From the NCBI RefSeq assembly GCF_037042905.1, contig NC_087246.1:32416001-32480000 (forward strand): a stretch of DNA of 64,000 nucleotides. The letters run 5' to 3'. Source of the stretch: Lytechinus pictus (Eukaryota > Echinodermata > Echinoidea > Temnopleuroida > Toxopneustidae). Below, one piece after another: positions 8,657-20,600 of the stretch. The position numbers were made by a program, and so were the translations under genes. The notes under the pieces are model-generated. The model saw nothing but the letters and a program-made list of their open reading frames with translations, ran no database searches and was not told the DNA's origin. Numbering within the stretch: the first letter of the stretch is position 1; each line of letters opens with the position of its first letter.

Positions 8657-11600
8657 TCAGTAACGTTGAAATTTGAAACTCACCCTGAAGACATTACTGA
8701 CTCCCAGCACACAGCTCATAGTACGACTCACATAGCAGAGAACATATTTACTACATGTATCCTCAGGAAGGTAGCCGGCACCAAACTTAACTCGACCAAC
8801 GCCTGTATCAGTCTCTCCGTTAGAATCAGCCCATACGTAGGTGATGTAATGTTTCTGTGCAGTGTTGAAACCAACCTGCATTAGGGGTAAAAGAGGCAAA
8901 TCAAAGTATTGAAAATGAATAAAGGAAAACAGATTCAGGAACATATCATGTTGCACAATCTTTCATGCATCTTCCTTTCCTCCTTCTCCATCTCCTACTT
9001 CTCTTCCTTATTCTTCTCGCCTTTTTCCATTTCTTCCTCTTTCTCCTCCTTATCCTCTTCTCCTCCTCCTCCATCTCCTCATTGTTCTTCTATTCCTCCT
9101 CCTTCTCCTCTTCATTCTCTTACGCTCCTTATCCTTCTCTTCCTTCTCTTGCTTATTCTTCTTTCTCCTCCTCCTTCTCTTCTCCTCCTCCTCATCCATT
9201 TCCTCCTTCTCCTCCTCATTGTTCTTCTTTCCCTCCTCCTTTTCTTCATTCTCTTACGCTCCTTATTCTTCTCCTTCTCTTCCTTCTCTTGCTTATTCTT
9301 CTTTCCCTTTTCCTTTTATTCTTCTTTCTCATCGTCCTTCTCTTCTTCTCCTCATTGTTCTTCTTTTCCTCCTCCTTCTCCTCTTCATTCTCTTACGGTC
9401 CTCCTTATCCTTCTCTTCCTTATTCTTCTTTCCCTTTTCAATTTCTTCCTCTTTCTCATCCTCCTCCTCTTCTCCTTCTCATCCATCTCCTACTTCTCCT
9501 CCTCATTGTTCTTCTTTTCCTCCTCCTTTTCCTCTTTAGTCTCTTCTGCTCTTCCTTATCCATCTCCTTCTCTTCCTTTGCTCTTCCTCCGTGGTTATGA
9601 TCAATATAGTACAAGCAATTATGAAATGTGAAGGTGTATTGTTATTTGTATATTTTATTTGTACAAATATTGAAAAATAAATGAGAGTTATTTGCTCTCA
9701 ATCACTCAATTAATCAACTAAAAAATTACAATTCTTTGACAAAATACAGACCTTATATATATATATTCACAATATTCAGAATACTACCTTTAAATACAAA
9801 TCAACTCAAGTCAATAGTTATAAAAGATGTTGTTAATGATCCATTAGACACTATTTTCATATAAGTTAGTGAAGCTATAGAATTTAATGAGTTTCGAACA
9901 AAGTTAGCATACACATCACAAATCTGAAATTAATAGGATTTAGTGGACTCACCTTGTAGAGTCCAACCCAGTCCCAATTACTTGTTTTGGTGTCAGGAAG
10001 AACTGTATAAGAACACTCTGCATCTTGCCCTCTACTCCAAGATTCAATGGGTGTGAATGATACTAAAGGCTGCGCATCTTCTATTGTTATCTGATGAAAA
10101 AAAAAAGAAAATGGAAGGATGGTTATGGATATATTTGTGCTTAAATTTGTGTTTCTAAAAGCCCACCTAAGCTTTTCGCTCAGTAATAGGCCTGAGTCAT
10201 AACAAATGGGGTAGTACAAAGAAGTCACAGATTATAACATATTAATTTCATTTTTAAACAAACATTCATTAAAAAATGAGAAAAATATAATGAGAAGACG
10301 GGAAAAAACTTGCCAATGTTTACGTGGCCATCTTGTTCTCATTGTTAGTAGCTAAGCTACAAGACGCATATAGAGGGAGGCAGACTTTATAATGCATCTT
10401 GTAGCTTAGCTACTAACAGATAGAACAAGATGGCCATGTTAACATCGGCAAGTTTTTTCCCCGTTTCCTCATCATTTTTTGCTCGGTGGTCACCTAAAAT
10501 GTAACAAAGAAACCTGGGTGATGATTTGTAAGACTGAATAAAACATACTGGATAATTAAAAGATATTCAGAAGAATAAAATGTAAAACTATTTGTTTAAA
10601 AATATGTATTACATTGGAATACCGGAATGGAAAAATACAAAACCAGAACTCGTACACATCGGACGAATTCCAGTATTCCGTCCGTTCCGACCCAGGCCTA
10701 CTCAGTAATGTGAATTATATTCTCAAGTATCATCCAACATTCCAATATTACAAAAGTGAAGAGGTCATCAATGAATGTTTTGTTTTCAGCCATTGGAATT
10801 AAAATTTGGCATCTGGCATCCACTCACAATAATGTAATTATTTTTATTCAAAAATCGACAAATGGGCACTGTTCTTTACGATATTAGAAAGCTACTAAGA
10901 TTATATCCTGAAATTTTCAGCCCATTCCATGCTTGAAAAGCATTTTTTATATAATAAGACAACAAGTGGTGCCTCTGTTAAGATTAAGGTTAAGATTTTG
11001 ATATTGACTCCCCCATATGGTCTAAGTTCATTGACCCTATCAAAATGACCTTTGACCTTGGTCATGTGACCTGAAACTCTCTGCAGGATGTTCAGTAATA
11101 CTTGATTAAACTTATTTCCAAGTTTCATGAACTAGGTCCATATACTTTCTCAGTTATGCTGTCATTTAAAAAACTTAACCCTTAGTGAAGATTTGATGTT
11201 GACGACACCGTCTCCGCCATCGGAAAAGTGGCGCCTATATTCTCACTCTGCTATGAGACAAAAATAGACAAATGAGCACTGTTCTTTACAATATCAGAAA
11301 GCTACAAAAGGTTATATCCTGAAAATTTTCATACCATTCCATGCTTGAAAAGCATTTTTATAAAATATTAATTAAAAAATACAGGTATTCTATTTTGATC
11401 GGGCACCTGATGCAAAATAAATGTTGATGTAAAGTCAGTAAATTATGAAATTAAAACAATTTTATCTTTATTTTTTATACATCATAACTGTTTTACGGCT
11501 CACACATTCATGCAATCTAGTAATACATCACTAGATTATGTGCATGGAATGTTTAATGTCTCAATGTTAGTAGGAATATTAGGTAAAACTATTAATGATA

Positions 11601-14600
11601 AAATCAAGGTGTTTTTTTCATTTCCCCTCCTGTTCCTTCCTACATGGACATGTAGGTCACTACCAATCCAAAAAAAAGTTTTGTCAAATCATTTATAAAT
11701 GTTCCCACATATCTTTAGAACAAACTTCCTCCAATTGCACGCAATGTTCATCATCGCGCATGAGGTATTTTTTAAAAGCATTTGAAAACACAATTATGTA
11801 ATAAATCTTAATATGCCCAAAGTCTTGAAAGTACCTTGTACCCTCTGTAAAAGTTGGTACATAAATCTAGTTATAGATAATTATTATCACAAGTTGGCAG
11901 TAATCCAAGTGAACGCAATGCCATGGTTTAATGGAAGCAGTGACCTAAAGCAGGATGGTAGAAGGAAGTAAAAAGCCTACATACATTACTACTGACCAAT
12001 CACAAGAGGGAGACATTTAGCTATTATGAATATCAGAGCATCAGAGTCAATGCAAATTGTGTTTTCAAAAAAAAAAAAATCATAAATGTACAATTATTTT
12101 TACTTTGCTGGTCTAGACGGGTTTATTTTATGCTGTTTATGATCTTAAAAGAGTCCCCGACAAAGTTCTTCGAAAAACAAAAGGTTAAAAAATATAAAGA
12201 AATATATAAGAAATTGCAAAATCAACACAATACATAGGAAAATTGATCTGATATCGCAATTTTTTCACGTAGATTTGCCAAGAACACCTCAAAGAGTTTC
12301 TACACCAAAAATTTGAACATTTGGAGCTTTATTTAGGGAGTTAGAGGAAAAAGTATAATTTTGCATACTAATTACACATAAATTAGTAATTACATGTAGG
12401 TTTAAAGGGGGCATTCCTTTACAAGACTTTAGGTCTTGCGTACCGTTTGGAAAGAGGTTTATGAAAATCAGACAAGGGGTCTCAAGGTCATGGCTCATTT
12501 CGTATACTACATGTAAAAGGATGTTAACAATGTGAAATAAGTCATAAATCAAACTGTAAATGAGGCATGACACATACATGCTCCCTATTATGTCTATCGA
12601 GAAAATAATGCTGACCGGTGTTGTCTGCAAGTTAAGAGTGCAGCATAGATATTTTGATAGGAGGCAAGATCACCTAAAGAGGAAGTCATTTTCGTTCAAT
12701 TTAAACGACAAAGACCTCTTCATTTTATACTATCCTTCCTTCTTTTTCTTTTTTTCTCCATCTCTTTTCACCTTTACATTCCCTCTGTCTCACTACTTGA
12801 AAAATCAAGGGGACGGATGCCATCTTCCTCCCCCCCATTTTGTTGCACAGCCGCTGGTTACCAATAAACAAATCAGACCGATGTACTTCAAGCACATACC
12901 TTGGCAAGAAACTCCGCACTGACAGGTCGATGGTCACTCCAGAGTATATCCAAATGGGAAGTGTAGGAGGTTTGTGTTATACTCAGGTAATTCTGATCTA
13001 TGCTGGCACGTAGGTTGACCTTCCATAAGATCCTATCCGTCCAGGCAGGTGATCTTTGCTTGGGACTGAAGCAAAAAAAAAAAAGATATAGAATTATTGG
13101 TGAGATATGAGTATTCTGAAAATCGAGTTAATGTTTGTGTTAAATACCGTGTTATCTCTCTGATTTAACACGCCCCTAACACTCCCAAATCGGTATTCTG
13201 AAAATGGTGTATCTGTGTGTTATCTCATTTTGTGTCATCTTCAGCTCCTCTCACTCTGCATAGATTTAATCCAATCAAATGCGATGTTAAAGAAAAGACC
13301 GCGCAGACGTGCTGACGTGACACGAAGCCTGCATTGTGACATCATTTTGTAAGTGCATACAGCTAAATAAAAGCTAGACGTAGGGAGGGGTGATTATGGC
13401 AATTAAGAATGGATTATTTCAGACAGCATGGGTATGAATTTATAACAGGAGACAGAGGTCTCGATCAATTGTGGAGGGGGCAAAGGGCGATCAACCCATT
13501 AAAATATGGGGGCAAACACATTCATTTGCTCCCAAATAATTATGAAAACTTGAAAAAAATAAATAATTATGCAATACAAAAATTTAAAAAGCATGAAAAG
13601 CACTTTAAAAGACATCAAACCTGACAGAAATATTATCAAACATACAAAATGGTATTTTTTATCAGTGCACACCTCATGTAAAATTCTTTAGTAATATTTG
13701 GTGCCCAGAACTATCAGGAAAAAAAGAAGATATATTTTGTTCACATTCCCCCCCCCCCCTGAAAGCATACGATCGACGTCCCTGGCGGGGGGGGGGGGTA
13801 GATTAAGGATAACCTACAAGCATTGAGAGATGAACATTTTAATCATTAAACCATAGAACCATTGAACCATAGAAAGAGAGTAAAACAGTTCAAGAAAAGT
13901 TCCCCAATCTCATGTTCTTAACAATTCAATTCTAATTGATTGCTGTTTGTGCTTTTTTTAGACGTGTTTAATTATCTTCTTTTTTTTTGCTTTTTTGGCA
14001 AAAGGTTACCAATACATAATTCATGAACATTAATAATAATGATTTTTAAACAATCCAAATTAAAGATGCATTTGAAGGGCATTTTCACAGGAAGTTCCAA
14101 AATAATTGTTTAATCATTGACACTAGAGAGGAAGGTAGAAGGAAAAGGGAAAAGCTAGAAAAATGAAAGAAATTTACAGGAAGTTCTCCCAGACGAAGTC
14201 GGTACTGTTGTTATTGACGTTTGCGTCTGCTATAAGAAGTGCAACCATCGTCTTCCCCAACTTAACCTCTGTTTTGTGTTATCTCTGAACCAAATTTTTG
14301 CTAACACCATTTTCAGAATACCAAATTTTGTGTTATCTTCCTCCCTAACACCATGTATGGGGGTTGCGCGTCGCGCACTGCGTACTTCATGACCATGCGC
14401 GGTGTTACCACTTGACCCACATGTTATTCATGCTAACACGATTTTCAGAATACCAATGGTGTTAGCTAACACGGTTTTCAGAATACCGCCCCTGATGATG
14501 ATATGACAATATCCATACATACTTACATACACATCTTGGTGTCATGTGTCAATATGGGGACCCCTATTTTTCTTTTACAGCCAATGCAGGAATACGTGTG

Positions 14601-17600
14601 CCATGTTGTACACTTCTTTTTAAGAATTTCATCCACTATCCAGGCTGATTTTTGGACACAATAAACACCAAATTAAAGCATATTCCATCAAATGGGGATG
14701 CTGCCTACAATGGGGGTTATTTGGCCTAAAGTGGACAATTCCCTAATTATACAGGATACAGAACTGGTTTAAATTGTAAACAGGAAATGATTGGCATGGT
14801 CGTCTGGACCAGGAAAGTCCCTAATTGCCTGGCATACCCATTTATATAGTGGATTTAAAAAAAATGAGTGTTTTCCCCAATTGTAGACACGAAGGAGCCC
14901 TCCCATACATACATAATATTTATTTTGTCATTGTACATTTCAATTATGAAGATAGTGATATAGTGGTACTGTATTTATGACACAAACTCAATTTACATGT
15001 AGATCACTACATTGTCATGATAATGTCATTATAATGGATTGAAATAAAAACCTTCACTAGAGTGACAAATCACATGGCTGGATTGAAGGTCTAATAGTTT
15101 ACCTCAACTTATCGTTGGTGGGCGATGAAAACCTTGTACACTGTACATGTATCATGCCATTTTAAAATTTTCCAGACAGTGTAAAAAACCGAGCCTAGAA
15201 TTATGGCAATGGTAGCATATTTTCTGAAAACAGTCTTATGTAAAAAACCTCTTTCTGGACAAAAAGGGGTTGCCACAATATGCCGTTCCTCTAACATTAA
15301 GTTTTCTGATTTGTCTTCCTTCATTTGAGACACAAGGTTGTAATAGCCCACAGTTGTCAATTTAATGAATTTATTTCAATCTTTTGAATGCAATGGCAAA
15401 TGACTCACCTTCCCCTTGATTTAGAATTACCATTATATAAATCTTTTTTCAACTAGCTTGAACAATTACAATGTTGTGAAACCAATGACAAATTATTAAA
15501 ATCCCCCTCCCCCTCGATTTAGATTTAACCAGAATCCAATTCTTCATTTACCCGGTTAACAAAATAAATGCTGTACATGTAAATACCTAGTATCATATTC
15601 ATTTGATTTCAGATCAAATTTATACGTGGGCATGAATGTGATAAGCCCTTCATGGAATCCGCTGAATGCTTTCTTTTTCCTCATGCTGTTCAGGAGCTGA
15701 TCTTTCTCCAGTAGGACGTGAAGTTTCTTTGGAGCTGCCAGGAATTTAATCGCCTCTGTTGAAAGGTCTTCTATCCGGTAGTTCAGATCACCAAACCACA
15801 AAACATAGCTATAAACAGTGTTGAAACAAATACACAAAAAATATCAATCTTCATTAAAAATCTCAGGAAAAAAAGGAGAATATTACATATACATATCAAT
15901 AGTGGGCTATTAAAACAAATTGAACAAAAAAATGAGGACAGCAGAGAAAAGGAATAGCGTTATGACATAAAAAGCAACCTTCCATGCCTCTGAGTAGTTC
16001 TCTACAGAAATTAAGAGACTTGTTTTCAGACAATATGAGGGTGCAGCCATTGTCATAATTTTGAAATACAGCTTTCTTCTGAAATGTCATTATTCAATTT
16101 TGAGATACAAAGTTTCAACAGCTCGGCTCACAAAAGAATGAACAAAGAAATACTTAAGATGGATAGTCACGATCTCTAAATTGATCTACATGTTTAGTGT
16201 AAACAACTAATAAACAAAGCGAATATCTACAGTAGTTTTATTTCTCATCCTTCTTCCATATAACATTTAGTTTTCAAAATTACCGTTATTATAAAAACTT
16301 GGTTTTTTCCGGCCATTGCTTTTATTTCAGGAACATGTGAAATAATTAATGTATGCTATGAAAATAATGTCTTTCAGTTTGTCAAATAACAAAACAAGAC
16401 ACAAATATAAGGCTCAAAGAACCACATTTATATCTTCAGAATACCAATTAATGTCCAAGAGTTAATTCATAACCATTAAACAAAACTAATGGCTTCATTA
16501 CCATAATCTATAATGTCTAGTGGGCTTTTAAGGTTGTTTACAATAGAGAGGATATTAGTAAAAGAGATGAAGTTTCACTTTCTAAATAATGATATTTTTA
16601 TTCACTTAGTCATTTTTAAGGTTATATTCATATGTATTTCAGTGAAAACATCCTTGAGTATTTTGAGGTTCCAAACTATATAAAGTGAAAATAATTTCAC
16701 ATAGTATTTTTAAATTTTGCATCTAGGGTGTCTTGGGGGATAAATACATGTGTGAAGTATGGCTACACTATTTAAGGAAACAAAATAGGTAATTAACAAA
16801 CCAATGAATGAATAAATGAATATACAAATAAATAAATGAATGAATAAGGAAATACATAACAGAAAAATTGCTTAATGAATCAAATACATAAATGAATAAA
16901 TAAATTAACAGACAAATTATCGAATAAACATATTTAAAATTACCCTTTTTCGGGCTAAGCATATGCCGCTGGTCAATAATTGAAGGAAACAAATTTAACA
17001 AATAGTAATTGAAAGAATAAATAATTGAGGTATAATCGTAGAAAATCTTTCTTAAAGTTTGTTCACTTACTCATGATCTAGGATAGTGGTTGGATTGCAC
17101 TGTGGAAATTCTTGAGTAGAGACAATGGTTTGGAACTCCTTATCCCTCTTCTCCCAACCATCTTGGTGAGGTGATAAATGTACGTTCAGAAGACATATAC
17201 TCCGGCCATAGCAGTCAAAACGAATGGTGACTGCACCTTTATTGCCCTGTAATCAAATCAAATCAAATCACAGCATGAAATCAGACTTAGAGAGATACTC
17301 CTACCAGTGGCGGACCGTGACCCGGAGGAGACAAAGCATTGGAGGGGCACAGCACTGTTCCTAAACAATACAGTGCCCCTCCAATCATTGTCTCCTCCGG
17401 GTCTCGGTCTGCCACTGACTCCTACTTAGGTTAACAAGAATGATGACATTGTCTTTATTGCTTTAGCAATCAACTCAAATCATTAAATCAAACTTGGGAA
17501 GATAATCATGAATGATGACAGTCCTGTTATTCCTTGGTAATAAAATCAAATCAAATCACATAATGAAATCAAATTTAGAGAGATACATGTACTTCTATCA

Positions 17601-20600
17601 CAAGTTAACCTGAATGATGACAGCCCCTCTATTTCCGTGATAATCAAATCAAATCCTGAAATTAAACTTCTCCTCTTACCATAGGTTAAACATGAATGAT
17701 GACAGAATTTTCATTGCTTAGGTATTTAAAAAAAATCATTAAATAAATTTTGTCTATTAATATCATGTGAACATTTTAAAATGTTTACATCAAATGAATG
17801 AAAATGTTATAAATGGCAAAACTGGTACTGACAAGTTACGCATCTTTCTCAGTGTCAGTGGCAGCCAAAGTTGTCAGCCATTCAAGATCTGCAACTGGTA
17901 ATAAAAATGTCCCTTTCCCACCCCCCCCCCACTTTCCCAGAATTATTTTCCCCCCAAGAAACTTACCCAAACTCCTCCTAGTCCAGTCCTTGTGAGTGCT
18001 GTTTGTACATTATGGATGAAAGGCAGGTGTAGCATCCTAACATACAGCAGTATGACAAGACCCTGAAGCCTCACAGAATTGATCTAAAGTGAGTAAACAT
18101 TGAATATAGCACATCTATATAAGTGATCTATCCAAATGTGTTCCTGCTAAAAGCAGGTTTATTTACGACTACCAATGATTTAATAATGACATGAATAGTA
18201 TATCCGTCTTTTTGGCATTATTTCATATGAATAAAATACAGAACAATTTCATCGGCGAAAAAACAAATACATAGTGACACCATTTACATGTTAATACAAA
18301 ATTTAGCATCGGTCGAACATTCCATGGCCAACATCTGAGGGGTGGGTCAATCTGACCCCTCCCCCCTTCAAAACTTAAAATAATCCATTCTCAAAGCCAA
18401 GTTCACTCAAGAAAAATGTTGATTTGAATCAATAGAGAAAAATCAAACAAGCATAACTTTGAAATGTTCATCAAAATCAGACGTATAATAAAGTTATGAT
18501 ATTTTGCTTATTTACACAAAACAGTTATATGCACAACTTAGTGATATGCAAATTAGAGAATTGATGATGTCCCTCACTCACTATTTCTTTTGTTTTTTAT
18601 CGTTTGAAATGTTTTATTACATTTAAATTTTTACAGATTTGACAATAAGGACCAACTTGACAGAACAATGGCAGTGACACATGACAATGAGAAAATTAAA
18701 ATATTTCACATTTCATAATGAAAAACAAAATAAATAGTGCACGGATGATGTCATCAGTCCCCTCATCTATGCATACTGACCAGGATGTGCATATAACTGT
18801 TTTGTGTAATTAAGCTAAATTTTAAAATGTCATAATTTTCATATTTTACATCCGATTTTGATGAAATTTTCAGTGCCGGTATTATGCTTGTTGGATTTTT
18901 CTCTTTTTTATTCCAATCAACTTTTTGTTGCGGTGGACTTGTCCTTTAATTTGAAAAAGGCCCAGTTAAAATATTTTCATGTTTCCCAATTCAGATTGGC
19001 AAATTATGTTTTGTTCAGTACGTTTCATTACATTTCTCTAAATCTTACCATTTTATTAGTTTTGCTGACATGATGGATCAAAAGAACCATTCAAAACAAA
19101 CTAATCCCCATGGCTACTGGACTAATAAAACCATCTCCTATAAGAGGAGAAACAAAAGGAGACACTTTCCTTCTATGGGAACCTATGTCTACAAGCTATG
19201 CTTCTTAATAGGTTCCTCATATTTCACAATATTTTATTTCTTTGTAAAACAATAAAATTATGTATTTTTTGTCATCATCTTCTCATATGTTCAAGCTGTA
19301 TGTTTTTGTGGAATATGTGAAACAATAAATCAAATCAAATCAAACTTACCATGACATAACCCTTTGGGCACACAATGCTTGAGATGACCTCCGTCCAGGG
19401 ATCATCTGAGAAGGCACTCTGTATAAACTCATGAGGCTTAGAGCTAACTTCCTGCAACCCCCAGATGTACATGTCGGGAGCATTCTGAGTCTGTATCCAT
19501 ATTATATCCTTGAACGCATCAATGGGAGGTGGCTCCTGGGTTGCCACATTCCATGTACTAACGCATATTCTGCAATGTTAAAGATGATAATTCAATTACA
19601 CTGTATACAGCAAAGTCACAATATGCCACTAAGTGGTCAAAATGGAATATACATACAAGTGGAATAGACTCATGATTACATAATTTGAGAACCTGATGTG
19701 ATCCCCTGCATGTATCGGGTGAATAAAAAAATGAATTCTATTTATTTAGAAAATTATTTTATGATAAATAAATTTTTGTATATCTTGCAAGAGGTTTTTA
19801 TCCTATTAAATCATTTGATATACTTTTTCTTTATGAAATCAGTTCAAACTTGGGTGAATTCCTAGACTTAAAATGTTTCCTAGGTAATTGGTTATAGACC
19901 AGCTTGGCGTTTACCAGAAAAACGCTGTCCTGCTGAGTTCCTATGGGAGTTACCATAAACAGAAACAGAAACAAAATATGAGGTATCGTTTGAGAGAAAA
20001 TTATGCAAACATTGACTTACACCAAAATATTCTCTGTTGGAGGCCGTCATAGAAGAGGCAACCATTGATTATTCAATCCCACAACATTTGCTATCATGGC
20101 ATTACCATTTTAAGGAGTTACAATCAATCATTCACTCTTCTTAACAGAATGACTAGGCTATTTCAGACCCCTGGAGGGAGGTTCATGGAGGTACATGTAT
20201 AGCCCTGCCCCCCCCAAAGACCCTAGCGTATGCCTAAATTGATTGAAAAAATCTTGTATTCTTAATAACAAAAATGGACAATCGCTCCTTTTAAGTAGGG
20301 AGAAAGGCAAACAAACATGTTAAAATGACAGCTCAGATGACATTGTTGTTTCACTGAACATCCATATTATCGAGATATAACTTTCAAAATGTTCATATGC
20401 ATTAATCTAAATCTGTTAATGTTGATAATCCCAGATTTATGATTTGTGCAAGTAAACACAATGAACTCTCTTGATGACTAAAAAAAAAATTAAATTCAAA
20501 TTGCAGAGTCTGACCTATAAAAAGTCAAACTTTTATTTTATCAGGTAAGTTATTATTGATTAGTTAATGTTATACATGTATCTTTCTGATTTTGAAACAA

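Noticed and set aside
8909..9631. Plus-strand frames of 240, 211 and 106 residues
   Set aside because: They encode only S/P/F/L runs from a homopyrimidine tract open in all three frames, inside an intron.
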